This document shows positions 8,452 through 16,715 of a stretch of 64,000 nt of DNA, in pieces (positions within the stretch are counted from its first letter, which is position 1; every line of letters begins with the position of its first letter). The stretch is taken from positions 408,563-472,562 of the forward strand of contig JAQWBS010000001.1 of assembly GCA_028706255.1 (NCBI GenBank). Direction: 5' to 3'. The DNA is from Alphaproteobacteria bacterium (lineage in GTDB: Bacteria > Pseudomonadota > Alphaproteobacteria > RF32 > CAG-239). The position numbers and the translations under genes were made by a program. The notes beneath the pieces are model-generated. The model had not been told where the DNA came from, searched no databases, and worked only from the letters and a program-made list of their open reading frames with translations.

Positions 8452-8604
8452 CACAGTTTAGGAAACTGTTGCTCTTTGGCATCTAAGTTCGTCACGCTCG
8501 CTGTCGCTTACTTACTCACTAAGATGTTCCAAAGCTCTTGCAGAAAAAAACATGACTGAGGTCATCTTTTTTCGTAGCGAGTCCGTACTGAGCTACGGGA
8601 ACGT
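8452..8604 (-). pseudogene. Interrupted partial copy of tRNA-Arg 5' half
   Basis: Positions 8452-8475 repeat the tRNA-Arg anticodon arm (8351-8374) exactly, and 8586-8604 repeat its D-arm/5' acceptor side (8379-8397). In the intact gene 4 nt separate these parts; here 110 nt do. The inserted DNA contains a hairpin ATGAC-TGAG-GTCAT flanked by A7 and T6 (about 8543-8572) and GC-rich palindromic fragments, so it looks like a small repeat element. The 3' half of the tRNA is absent, so the copy cannot make a tRNA. The surrounding stretch 8396-8722 holds no gene. Confidence 0.75.
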
Positions 8605-8674
8605 TGCATCGTTTATTTATTCAAACGTTACAAAACCTTATAAAAGTTATCACGGTAAAATTCAAGTAAGAAAT

Positions 8675-8713
8675 AAAAAATTCCCTCGAAATGCGGTTAA
8701 GCACTTGAGGGAA
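8675..8713 (-). terminator. Terminator for the minus-strand genes from 9624
   Basis: TTCCCTCGA (8681-8689) pairs with TTGAGGGAA (8705-8713). On the minus strand the stem is followed by TTTTTTATTT. It lies 10 bp past the stop of the 75-residue gene. Confidence 0.8.
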
Positions 8714-8722
8714 TCAATTCTC

Positions 8723-8950
8723 TTAATGAATGGTTCTAATCTTTTCCAGAAATTCTTGACGATTTGAAAAATGGATATGCTCTGTTAACTTAAGCTTTAG
8801 TTCCCCATTTGTCTTATCAAGCACTTCATATTCAACTTTCCCCCGTCTGCGAATGACAATATATGTGTCAATTTCTTCAGAATATTCAACACCGCAGATT
8901 TGTCGGTTTGGAAAGTTGACAACAATTGTTTCGGTTTCACTCGTTTCCAT
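8723..8950 (-). CDS. Small hypothetical protein
   Basis: This 75-residue protein looks all-beta (VVNFPNRQICGVEYSEEID, then YIVIRRRGKVEYEVLD) with a short C-terminal helix. I recognise no family. It starts 11 bp after the stop of the 220-residue gene on the same strand, so the two are likely one transcription unit ended by the hairpin at 8675-8713. Confidence 0.55.
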   Translation of the reverse strand: METSETETIVVNFPNRQICGVEYSEEIDTYIVIRRRGKVEYEVLDKTNGELKLKLTEHIHFSNRQEFLEKIRTIH

Positions 8951-8961
8951 TTTTAACGTTT

Positions 8962-9624
8962 TTATAGTCGTTTAACATATTCTTTGCCAGTAATGATTTC
9001 GCCAGAAATCAAGTCGAAGAAGCTTTCTTTGTCATTGTTAAGCTTTAAGATGCTGATAAAGCCGTTTTTGCCTTGGCATAGTTCTTTTAAACTCACGTCA
9101 TCTTCAAGTTTAAGACTAGTTTTTTCTCCTGTTTGAAGATTTTTGACAATAAAGATTTTGTCCGTTCCAAAGACAATGGCATGTTCAAGTCTAAGAAAAT
9201 GTTTATAAACATATTTATGCTTATTAATTTGAACAATCCAATTTTTCGATGCAATATCTTGCTTGAAAAAAACAAGATCTTTCATGTCTTTAGAAAAAGA
9301 GACAAATGCCTTATCATTGCCCATCTTCTTACAAGTCATCTCATCAAAATCAAAAATGACAAAATGATTTGCGCCATAATAATTCAAGACGAGTTCATTT
9401 TTGTCTTTGAAGTATTCTTCGGAAAAGAATTTATTCTTAATTTTGAGATGAGCGAGGGCGAGGGGTTGTTTCTTGTCAAAAACAAAAAGGTTGACCTTGC
9501 CACCAGCAATAACAAAATCGTTGAGTTCAAAAACCGTTTCAGCCGTTATTGTTTCACCTGAGGGAAACGAAATTTCATGCGAATGATTAGCTGCATGTCG
9601 AATAGTAAAAACATTTTTTTCCAT
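8962..9624 (-). CDS. Hypothetical protein, beta-rich
   Basis: This 220-residue cytoplasmic protein has repeated short beta-strand patterns, each about 40 residues, such as HFVIFDFDEMTCKKMG, HAIVFGTDKIFIVKNLQTG and ISILKLNNDKESFFDLISG. These look like degenerate propeller blades, but no family is recognised. No signal peptide is present. It is the first gene of a two-gene unit with the 75-residue gene downstream. Confidence 0.55.
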   Translation of the reverse strand: MEKNVFTIRHAANHSHEISFPSGETITAETVFELNDFVIAGGKVNLFVFDKKQPLALAHLKIKNKFFSEEYFKDKNELVLNYYGANHFVIFDFDEMTCKKMGNDKAFVSFSKDMKDLVFFKQDIASKNWIVQINKHKYVYKHFLRLEHAIVFGTDKIFIVKNLQTGEKTSLKLEDDVSLKELCQGKNGFISILKLNNDKESFFDLISGEIITGKEYVKRL

Positions 9625-9698
9625 ACGATTGAGATTTAAAATGATATCTATAATAATTTTAATTAAGACATCATTTATATCTATAATATTTTATATAA

Positions 9699-10811
9699 TC
9701 AACTTTTTTTCGCTAATTTTTCCAAAAATTTAATTTGAATTTCAGAAATTTGTTTAACAGACTCAACATAAACATATTCACTGTTGGTGTGCATGCCTTC
9801 CCCTGTTCCTGAGTGCATAATCACAGTTGAGCCACGCAATGCAAAAAGTCTGGCATCTGTTGCCCCACCAATTTGAACAAAGTTTATTTTTTTGCCTAAG
9901 ATGTTTTCTGCAAAAGTTTTATAGTCTTGGATATATGGGCTATTTTCGTCCATCACCACAGGATTGCTGACTGAAACAATTTCAAATCTCACCCCTTCTT
10001 CCAAACATTCTTCAAGCTTTTTCTCCAGCGATTCAACCTTAGAGGTTTCGATGAGTCTGAAGTCGATTAAGGCTTCGGCATAATCAGCAATCACATTAGA
10101 GGTTTCGCCACCTTTCATAATGGCAACGTGCATGGTATCTGCCCATTTATTTTGTGGTTGTTCACCACCTTTTGAATAATATGGAAAATATTTTCTCAAG
10201 TTTTTAAGAGAGTTCATCAGTCGTTCATTGGCATCGATTCCGTCCCATGGTGTTGAGCCATGCGCTGCTAAACCTTCAGCAATAATTTTCACAAAAACAG
10301 GGTTTTTACACTTCGTGATAATCTCTTGAATGTTGCCGCCAACATCATTGTCTAAAACAATTTTAGAGTTCAGATTCGGATAGACTTCTAAAAAAGCTCG
10401 AGTTCCTTTTGAGCCTTTTTCTTCGTCACTAGAAAGAATGATACCAAATTTGAGATCTAAGTTTTTTTCTAAAACGTGAAGCATTGAGTGAATGGCGACA
10501 GCGGCGAAAGATTTCATATCAAGCGTGCCACGTCCGTGCATTCTGCCTTCGCTATCGATGATTGGGGAGAACATTGTTTCAGGAGCAGGAACAACGTCAA
10601 TATGTCCTAAAACAAGCACATCAAAATCTGTGGTTTCCACGTTTGAAATTAAAATGACAGGTGCGGTTTCAATTTTATCAAAAATCTCAAGATGTGCTTT
10701 TGTGTTGGAAAATTTGTTTTGAATGTAAGACATACATTTTTTAATTTCTGTAACATTTCCCGTTTCACTTTTGAATTTTATCAAGTCTTGAACAGTTGTC
10801 ATTAAATCCAT
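9699..10811 (-). CDS. M20-family metallopeptidase / ArgE-DapE-type deacylase
   Basis: This 370-residue protein has the di-metal site of peptidase family M20: LGHIDVVP (His70, catalytic Asp72), GRGTLDMKS (Asp98), SSDEEKGSKGT (general base Glu130 and metal ligand Glu131) and a C-terminal SGTGEGMHTNSEYV with the last metal His. A dimerisation (lid) domain with the AAHGSTPWDGIDAN segment sits between. Relatives include acetylornithine deacetylase and succinyl-diaminopimelate desuccinylase; substrate is not fixed by the sequence. AAGGA precedes ATG 10811. No biosynthetic neighbours. Confidence 0.85.
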   Translation of the reverse strand: MDLMTTVQDLIKFKSETGNVTEIKKCMSYIQNKFSNTKAHLEIFDKIETAPVILISNVETTDFDVLVLGHIDVVPAPETMFSPIIDSEGRMHGRGTLDMKSFAAVAIHSMLHVLEKNLDLKFGIILSSDEEKGSKGTRAFLEVYPNLNSKIVLDNDVGGNIQEIITKCKNPVFVKIIAEGLAAHGSTPWDGIDANERLMNSLKNLRKYFPYYSKGGEQPQNKWADTMHVAIMKGGETSNVIADYAEALIDFRLIETSKVESLEKKLEECLEEGVRFEIVSVSNPVVMDENSPYIQDYKTFAENILGKKINFVQIGGATDARLFALRGSTVIMHSGTGEGMHTNSEYVYVESVKQISEIQIKFLEKLAKKS

Positions 10812-10910
10812 TGTTTTTTCCTTCGCAATTTTTACGTTTTATTTAACATTAAACTCATATAATCATCATTATAAAAGTTAAAGATTAACATAAGTCTAAA
10901 AGGGTTAATT

Positions 10911-11417
10911 ATGAAAAAAATATTTCTCATTTTACTGGCAATGTTCTTTGTTGTTGGAGAGTTAAAAGCACAAACAGTTTCTGATGAAAGCGATGAGGGG
11001 AGTAATTTGCCACGCATGGTTTCCATTCGTTCTGGCAAAGTAAATGCCCGTTCTGGTCCAGGGACAAGATATCCAATTGTTTGGGTTTATCTGCAAAGAA
11101 ATGAGCCTGTTGAAATTGTGAATGAGTTTGAGTTTTGGAGAAAGATTAAAGACTGGCAAGGTTCAGAATCTTGGGTGCATAAATCAATGTTGACGTCAAG
11201 AAGATTCGCCAAAGTCATTAACCCTGGAGAAAACAATATTTATTTACGCGATGATTTCGATTCTAAAGTCATTGCCAAAGTTGAAGATGAAGTGATTGGT
11301 GAAGTTAAGAAATGTCCGACAACTTCTAAGTTTTGTCTTGTTAAATTTGGCACAATTGAAGGCTGGATTCCTCGAAAATCGCTCTTTGGGCTTTATCCTG
11401 ATGAAGTCGTTGATTAA
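10911..11417 (+). CDS. Exported bacterial SH3-domain protein
   Basis: The 168-residue product has a signal peptide (about 1-20, cleavage near LKAQ). Two SH3-like repeats follow. The first (about 38-100) has the classic NARSGPGTRYPIVWVY-x-x-NEPVEIV core and WVHKSMLT end. The second (about 100-165) has NIYLRDDFDSKVIAKVE and ends GWIPRKSLFG. This is the layout of the DUF1058/SH3_4 proteins of alphaproteobacteria, thought to bind peptidoglycan or envelope proteins. A strong terminator follows. Confidence 0.85.
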   Translation: MKKIFLILLAMFFVVGELKAQTVSDESDEGSNLPRMVSIRSGKVNARSGPGTRYPIVWVYLQRNEPVEIVNEFEFWRKIKDWQGSESWVHKSMLTSRRFAKVINPGENNIYLRDDFDSKVIAKVEDEVIGEVKKCPTTSKFCLVKFGTIEGWIPRKSLFGLYPDEVVD

Positions 11418-11423
11418 AAATTT

Positions 11424-11459
11424 GAGGTCTTAAATTTTATGAAATTTAAGACCTCTTTT
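11424..11459 (+). terminator. Terminator after the SH3 gene
   Basis: GAGGTCTTAAATTT (11424-11437) pairs perfectly with AAATTTAAGACCTC (11442-11455) across a 4-nt loop, then TTTT. Confidence 0.9.
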
Positions 11460-11556
11460 CTTAGATATTCTGTGGTATATGTTGATAAACTTTGTTGATT
11501 TCTTGAGTAGGATGCCTTAGGATAAGCAAAGTTGTTTTTATCAGTTAGGAAACACC

Positions 11557-12348
11557 ATGATTATAGAAAAAATAGAAAAGTTTTTAAGAACGCTCGGAAA
11601 GCCTTTAGTGAAATTCACTTATGGGATTGGGGAGCTTTCTCTCTTCGTATCACGCGCAATTTATAACTGCGTTACACCGCCTTTTTACTTTAAGCTTCTT
11701 AATCGTCAATTTATTGATATTGGTTTTTATTCTTTGCCGGTTGTGGCTTTGACAACAGTTTTTGCTGGAATGGTTATTGCTTTGCAGTCTTACACAGGCT
11801 TTTCCCAATATGGTGCGGAGAGCATGGTTGCCAATGTTGTTTTGATTGCGGTCACGAGAGAACTTGCACCCGTTTTCTGCGGGTTGATGGTTGCTGGCAG
11901 AATTGGTTCTGCAATGGCAGCAGAAATTGGCACAATGCGAGTGACTGAACAAATTGATGCTTTAACAACCCTTTCCACAAATCCATTCAAATATCTCATC
12001 ACGCCAAGAGTGATTGCGGGTGTGTTGATGTTGCCAATTTTGGTGGTGATTGGTGATATTTTAGGAATTTTTGGCGGTTATATCATCGGGGTCTACAAAT
12101 TAGACTTCAACTCTGCCAACTATATCCATGCAACCTTGCAATATCTGGTCGCTTCAGATGTTTATTGCGGAATTGCTAAAGGAGCTGTTTTCGGATTTAT
12201 CATTACTTTAATGGGTTGTTACAATGGTTATAAATCTCGTGGTGGGGCACAAGGCGTGGGCGAAGCAACAACAAATGCAGTTGTTTCTTCTTCAATTTTA
12301 ATCCTTATCTTTAACTATATCATTACCGAAGTGTTTTTTACGGAATAA
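11557..12348 (+). CDS. mlaE: MlaE-family ABC transporter permease
   Basis: This 263-residue inner-membrane protein has about five to six helices and the MlaE signature AAEIGTMRVTEQIDALTTL (about 127-146), the coupling helix that contacts the ATPase, followed by PRVIAG and GG-x-G-x-T-AVV near the end. MlaE with MlaF moves phospholipids between the inner and outer membrane to maintain asymmetry. It is directly followed by mlaF. The substrate-binding MCE protein (MlaD) is not in the window. The order mlaE-mlaF-radA-cvpA is common in alphaproteobacteria. Confidence 0.9.
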   Translation: MIIEKIEKFLRTLGKPLVKFTYGIGELSLFVSRAIYNCVTPPFYFKLLNRQFIDIGFYSLPVVALTTVFAGMVIALQSYTGFSQYGAESMVANVVLIAVTRELAPVFCGLMVAGRIGSAMAAEIGTMRVTEQIDALTTLSTNPFKYLITPRVIAGVLMLPILVVIGDILGIFGGYIIGVYKLDFNSANYIHATLQYLVASDVYCGIAKGAVFGFIITLMGCYNGYKSRGGAQGVGEATTNAVVSSSILILIFNYIITEVFFTE

Positions 12349-12363
12349 GTGGGGCAGAAAAGC

Positions 12364-13128
12364 ATGAAAAAAATTAAAATAAGCATTAAAGATCTCCATA
12401 AGTCTTTTGGTAAAAAACAAATTTTGAAAGGGGTTAACCTTGAGATTGAACAAGGTAAGTCTTTGGTCGTTATTGGTGGCTCTGGAACGGGGAAATCTGT
12501 TTTAATTAAATGTATTCAAGGTTTGTTAACCCCAGATTCTGGTTCAATTTTGATTGACGGCGAGGAAACAGTTGGAGTTGATGAGCAAAAAAGAGAAGAC
12601 CTTCATGACAAAATGGGAATGTTATTCCAAGGTGGAGCTTTGTTTGATAGTTTGACTGTGTGGCAAAATGTGGCTTTTGCGTTATTGCAAAATAAAGGAT
12701 TAAGCAAGAAAGAAGCCAAGGAAAAAGCTATTGATGTGTTGCGTCAAGTGGGGCTTGCTCCTGATGTGGCGGATTCGTATCCTTCTGAAATTTCGGGGGG
12801 AATGCAAAAACGTGTGGGTTTGGCTCGTGCTATTGCCACAAATCCTGAAATTATCTTTTTTGATGAACCAACCACAGGGCTTGACCCAATTATGGCAGAC
12901 GTGATTAATGAACTAATCGTTGAATCTGCAAAAAAACTTGGAGCAACAACCTTTACCATCACGCATGATATGGCTTCTGTCCGTAAGATTGCTGATAAAG
13001 TTGCCATGCTCTATAAGGGCGAAATTATCTGGCAAGGCTCAGTGGCTGAAATGGATAAAACAGATAACGCATATGTGAAGCAATTTATCAATGGTTGCTC
13101 AAATGGTCCGATAAAAGTGGAGATTTAG
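12364..13128 (+). CDS. mlaF: MlaF-family ABC transporter ATP-binding protein
   Basis: I chose ATG 12364, with GTGGGG upstream, over an in-frame GTG at 12349. The 254-residue product has Walker A GGSGTGKS (about 38-45), the ABC signature SGGMQKR, Walker B IIFFDEPTTGLDP and switch histidine ITHD. The signature SGGMQKRVGLARA is characteristic of the MlaF subgroup. It powers MlaE-dependent phospholipid transport. It begins 15 bp after the mlaE stop and ends directly at radA, so the three genes are one operon. Confidence 0.9.
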   Translation: MKKIKISIKDLHKSFGKKQILKGVNLEIEQGKSLVVIGGSGTGKSVLIKCIQGLLTPDSGSILIDGEETVGVDEQKREDLHDKMGMLFQGGALFDSLTVWQNVAFALLQNKGLSKKEAKEKAIDVLRQVGLAPDVADSYPSEISGGMQKRVGLARAIATNPEIIFFDEPTTGLDPIMADVINELIVESAKKLGATTFTITHDMASVRKIADKVAMLYKGEIIWQGSVAEMDKTDNAYVKQFINGCSNGPIKVEI

Positions 13129-14502
13129 ATGGCAAAAAAAAGCACGACCGAATTCGTTTGTCAAAATTGTGGAGCGACTTATATGAAGTGGCAAGGCAAG
13201 TGTGATTCTTGCGGAGAATGGAACACAATTGTTGAAGAAAAACAAGGCGGAGAGGGCTTTTCAAATCTAAATACCAAGAGCAAAGGCAAGATGATTGACT
13301 TTGTTTCCTTGAGTGGGAGTAGTGAAGCTTTAAGTAGAACACACACAAACATCAAGGAACTTGACCGTGTTTTGGGCGGAGGGCTTGTTTCTGGTTCAGC
13401 TGTTTTGGTTGGGGGAGACCCTGGAATTGGAAAATCAACATTGCTTTTGCAACTCACCGCAAGCATTGCCAATCTGCCGAACAATCCTCAATGCTACTAT
13501 ATTTCAGGCGAAGAAGCCATTGATCAAGTTCGTCTTCGTGCCAAAAGATTGGGCTTAGAAAATTCTCCTGTGCATTTGGCAAGCGCAACAGATGTTAAGG
13601 ATATTATCGCTACTCTAGAAAAATCTGATGCCTCAGTTGTTATTATTGACTCAATCCAAACGATGTATTTAGACGGAGTTGAATCAACTCCAGGGAGCGT
13701 TTCGCAAGTGAGAGCTTGCTCTTATGAATTGATTAAACTTGCTAAAAAGAAAAACTTTGCTCTTTTCTTAGTTGGACATGTTACCAAGCAAGGCTCAATT
13801 GCCGGTCCAAGAGTTTTAGAGCATATGGTCGATACGGTTTTATATTTTGAAGGCGAAAGAGGGCATCAGTTCAGAATTTTGCGTGCAGTTAAAAATCGTT
13901 ATGGGGCAACCGACGAAATTGGTGTGTTTGAAATGCAAGACCAAGGCTTGGTGGAAGTCGAAAATCCTTCGGCACTTTTCTTAGCGGAAAGACAGGGAAA
14001 CATCTCTGGTTCATGTGTTTTTGCAGGGATTGAAGGTTCTCGTCCCGTTCTTGTTGAAATCCAAGCGTTAGTTAGTCCAACGAGCTATTCAAGTCCGAAG
14101 CGAGCTGTTGTTGGTTGGGATTCTAACCGTTTGTCAATGGTTTTAGCAGTTTTAGAAGCCCGTTGCGGCTTAAGTCTAAGCTCTCAGGATATTTATCTGA
14201 ACATTGCAGGTGGCTTGAAAATTTCTGAGCCAGCCGCTGACTTATCCGTTGCCATGGCAATCATCTCTTCAATGACAAATAAACCTTTGCCACCAGATAT
14301 GGTCATTTTTGGTGAAATTGGGCTTTCTGGTGAAATTAGAGCTGTTAATCAACCAAATTTAAGACTAAAGGAAGCTAGAAAATTAGGATTTAATAATGCT
14401 ATAATGCCCGCGAGCCTAAAAAAGGATAAGAAAAATACCAATTATGACATTTCTATCCACGAAATAGGGAACGTACAAAAATTAGTCAACTGGTTTAACT
14501 AA
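13129..14502 (+). CDS. radA: DNA repair protein RadA
   Basis: This 457-residue protein is full length for RadA. It starts with a C4 zinc finger (Cys11, Cys14, Cys25, Cys28), followed by the RecA-like domain with Walker A GGDPGIGKST (about 97-106), the RadA-specific KNRYG motif (about 263) and a C-terminal Lon-protease-like domain with GEIGLSGEIRAV. RadA is a branch-migration helicase acting in recombination. ATG 13129 abuts the mlaF stop codon with no gap, implying translational coupling. Confidence 0.95.
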   Translation: MAKKSTTEFVCQNCGATYMKWQGKCDSCGEWNTIVEEKQGGEGFSNLNTKSKGKMIDFVSLSGSSEALSRTHTNIKELDRVLGGGLVSGSAVLVGGDPGIGKSTLLLQLTASIANLPNNPQCYYISGEEAIDQVRLRAKRLGLENSPVHLASATDVKDIIATLEKSDASVVIIDSIQTMYLDGVESTPGSVSQVRACSYELIKLAKKKNFALFLVGHVTKQGSIAGPRVLEHMVDTVLYFEGERGHQFRILRAVKNRYGATDEIGVFEMQDQGLVEVENPSALFLAERQGNISGSCVFAGIEGSRPVLVEIQALVSPTSYSSPKRAVVGWDSNRLSMVLAVLEARCGLSLSSQDIYLNIAGGLKISEPAADLSVAMAIISSMTNKPLPPDMVIFGEIGLSGEIRAVNQPNLRLKEARKLGFNNAIMPASLKKDKKNTNYDISIHEIGNVQKLVNWFN

Positions 14503-14515
14503 AGGAAAATTTATT

Positions 14516-15181
14516 ATGCAATTATTAAATAATTTGGACATCATCATCTTAATTGTCATTGGAATTTCAAGTTTCTTGGCATTTAATCGTGGAATTATGA
14601 GAGAAATCTTTTCGATTCTCGGCTGGACGCTGATTATTCTTGTCAGCATTTTCTTAATTCCAATCTTGAATGAAGTGGTTTCAAGATATGTTGAGAATGT
14701 GGCTCTTGTGAGCATTATTGTTTTGCTCTTTGTTTTGTTTTTGCTGTTTTTGTTTTGGATGTTTTTCACCAAGAAAATCATTGGCAAAGTTCGTGATAGT
14801 AAATTAAGTTATTTTGACAAGATTTTTGGATTCGCCTTTGGATTTGCACGTGGTGTTTTACTGGTTGTTTTGTTCTATATTTTGGTGAATTGGCTTGCTC
14901 CAAAAGAATATCAAACTGAAACGTTTAAGGATTCTGTTTATTTTGAAATGGCAGGGGTCTTGGCAAAGCCTCTTGAAAAAATGATTCCAGAAGCGACTTT
15001 GGCAAATATTCACGAAAAAAGCTCGATTGAGCGTTTCATCAATGAAATTGACGACGCAGATACGGATGAGTTGTTTGATAAGCTCTCCCAACCGCAAATT
15101 AAGAAGATTAGAAAAGAGCGTGAAAAGCTTGAAGAAGTTAAAGAAGAACTTGAAGAGTTGAAAGCTGGACAAAATCTTTAA
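14516..15181 (+). CDS. cvpA: CvpA family membrane protein
   Basis: This 221-residue protein has four membrane segments in the first 125 residues, with the CvpA marks NRGIMREIFSILGW near helix 2 and a FDKIFGFAFGFARGVLLV turn before helix 4. The C-terminal 60 residues are a charged, Glu/Lys-rich predicted coiled coil. The family is tied to colicin V production and envelope stress. It follows radA by 13 bp with AAGGAAAA before ATG 14516, and in alphaproteobacteria is often followed by purF, which is not here. Confidence 0.85.
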   Translation: MQLLNNLDIIILIVIGISSFLAFNRGIMREIFSILGWTLIILVSIFLIPILNEVVSRYVENVALVSIIVLLFVLFLLFLFWMFFTKKIIGKVRDSKLSYFDKIFGFAFGFARGVLLVVLFYILVNWLAPKEYQTETFKDSVYFEMAGVLAKPLEKMIPEATLANIHEKSSIERFINEIDDADTDELFDKLSQPQIKKIRKEREKLEEVKEELEELKAGQNL

Positions 15182-15195
15182 GGTTCTATGAGATA

Positions 15196-15227
15196 AAAAA
15201 CCCCTCAATTTCTTGAGGGGTTTTTCT
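15196..15227. terminator. Bidirectional terminator between cvpA and the NMO gene
   Basis: AAAAACCCCTCAA (15196-15208) pairs with TTGAGGGGTTTTT (15213-15225). A-tract and T-tract flank it, so it can end the convergent genes on both sides. Confidence 0.9.
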
Positions 15228-15238
15228 TTAAGGTTTTG

Positions 15239-16627
15239 TTATTCGCCTTTCGTAATTCGTTGTACCAGTTCTTTAACCGTTGGCACAAAACCATTATTGT
15301 AAAAAGGGTCTTGTCCGAAACGATAAGCTTGAGAACCAGCAAAGACAAGGTTGTTGTCAATGCTCCCATTATGACCCACATCATAAAGCGTTTTGTGAAT
15401 GCAATATGAACGAGGATCAGGAATTCTTCCGCTTGAACCGTTTCTTTGGCACCAAGAAGAGAACATACATTGCGATAAACAACCCACGCATTCAGCACGG
15501 TCTTTTTGTTGTTTAGCAGCTTCTTCTGGGGTCAAAAATACAACAGAACTATCTGGTGTTATCTTAATTTCAGTAAACCCAGCAGCAAGCTGACGATTAG
15601 CTTTTTCAACATCTTCAGCCTTAATGTAAAGCGTTGATGTTTTGGTTTGTAAAGCTTGAGAAAAATCTTCAGTCTGTTCTTTGGAAACAACAATTTCACC
15701 GTCCTTGCGAGCCATTAGTCTTTCCAAGAAAGTGTTTTTAACGGCCATGGAAACGAACCCCGTCGGGCTAAAGCTCTGACGGATAACATCTCCTTTCTTA
15801 ATGGTGGTGAGAAGCTTTTTCCATGCTTCACTGATTGGGCTTTCTTTGGTGAGTAGGGGTCTTGTACCAAACTGGAAAGCAATCTGACCAATGTCAGGGT
15901 TATCAATATAGTCATCCCATTCGCTCAGCGACCAAACGCCACCAGCAAGAATAATAGGAACATTATAAAGACCATATTCGTTCATCTTTTTACGAAGTTC
16001 AACTAAGCGATTATATGGAGCTTCAGGTTTATTTGGGTCTTCTGCATTGCTCAAGCCATTGTGTCCACCAGCGAGCCATGGGTCTTCATAAACAACGCCA
16101 CCAAGAAGGTCTTTAAAGTTGTTGAAAGATCTTTTCCAAAGCACTTGGAAAGCTCTTGCAGAAGAAATAATTGGGTAGTAGTAAACGCCAAATTTTGAAG
16201 CAATTTCACCAAGTTTATATGGCAATCCTGCGCCACAAGTTACACCGTTGATTAAGCCTTTGGCTTTTTCCAAAACGTTGTTCAAGATTTTTTCCGCACC
16301 GCCAGATTCCCAAAGCATATTCATATGAATGCGGCCATTGCCATTTGAGGTTTCATAAGCAATTTGTGCTTGAGAAATGCAACCTCTGATAGCCTGTTCA
16401 ATCATCTCTTGCTGACGTTCAGGTCGAGTTCTGGTTAAAAATCTTTCTAAAATAACATTATTATTCTCATCGTAGCTATCAGGGGTGATGGCAGAAAATG
16501 TCCCTACACAATTTTCTTTCGCCCATGAACCACTACAAAAACCGTTGGTGGCATTGATACCTTTGCCACCTTCGATAATCGGCAAAACTTCCTTGCCGGA
16601 GATCATTATTGGTTTTAAGTTTTTCAC
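15239..16627 (-). CDS. Nitronate monooxygenase-family flavoprotein
   Basis: The start is GTG 16627 with AAGGA upstream. The 462-residue product shows the FMN-dependent TIM-barrel pattern of the NMO/2-nitropropane dioxygenase family: GGKGINATNG at the N-terminus, NGVTCGAGLPYKLGEIA, YYPIISSARA, a GGHNGLSN loop, IILAGGVWS and a final IAFQFGTRP phosphate-binding segment. Unlike plain NMOs it has about 130 extra C-terminal residues with a cysteine cluster C-x2-C-x3-C-x5-C (CVGCLSQCMFSSWC), which could bind metal or iron-sulfur. Substrate unknown. Single gene with terminator at 15196-15227. Confidence 0.8.
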   Translation of the reverse strand: MKNLKPIMISGKEVLPIIEGGKGINATNGFCSGSWAKENCVGTFSAITPDSYDENNNVILERFLTRTRPERQQEMIEQAIRGCISQAQIAYETSNGNGRIHMNMLWESGGAEKILNNVLEKAKGLINGVTCGAGLPYKLGEIASKFGVYYYPIISSARAFQVLWKRSFNNFKDLLGGVVYEDPWLAGGHNGLSNAEDPNKPEAPYNRLVELRKKMNEYGLYNVPIILAGGVWSLSEWDDYIDNPDIGQIAFQFGTRPLLTKESPISEAWKKLLTTIKKGDVIRQSFSPTGFVSMAVKNTFLERLMARKDGEIVVSKEQTEDFSQALQTKTSTLYIKAEDVEKANRQLAAGFTEIKITPDSSVVFLTPEEAAKQQKDRAECVGCLSQCMFSSWCQRNGSSGRIPDPRSYCIHKTLYDVGHNGSIDNNLVFAGSQAYRFGQDPFYNNGFVPTVKELVQRITKGE

Positions 16628-16715
16628 TATTTTTTTTCCTTAAATGATTTTTTTATAAATTCACCGTCGGAAATTATAACAGAAAAATTTTAAATGAATA
16701 TATTTTTTAATGTAT

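Noticed and set aside
8368..8767. Two overlapping plus-strand open frames beside tRNA-Arg
   Set aside because: They cover the tRNA, its interrupted copy and a terminator, with no ribosome site.
15205..15498. 97-codon minus-strand frame near the cvpA terminator
   Set aside because: It lies inside the NMO gene in another frame and runs through the terminator.
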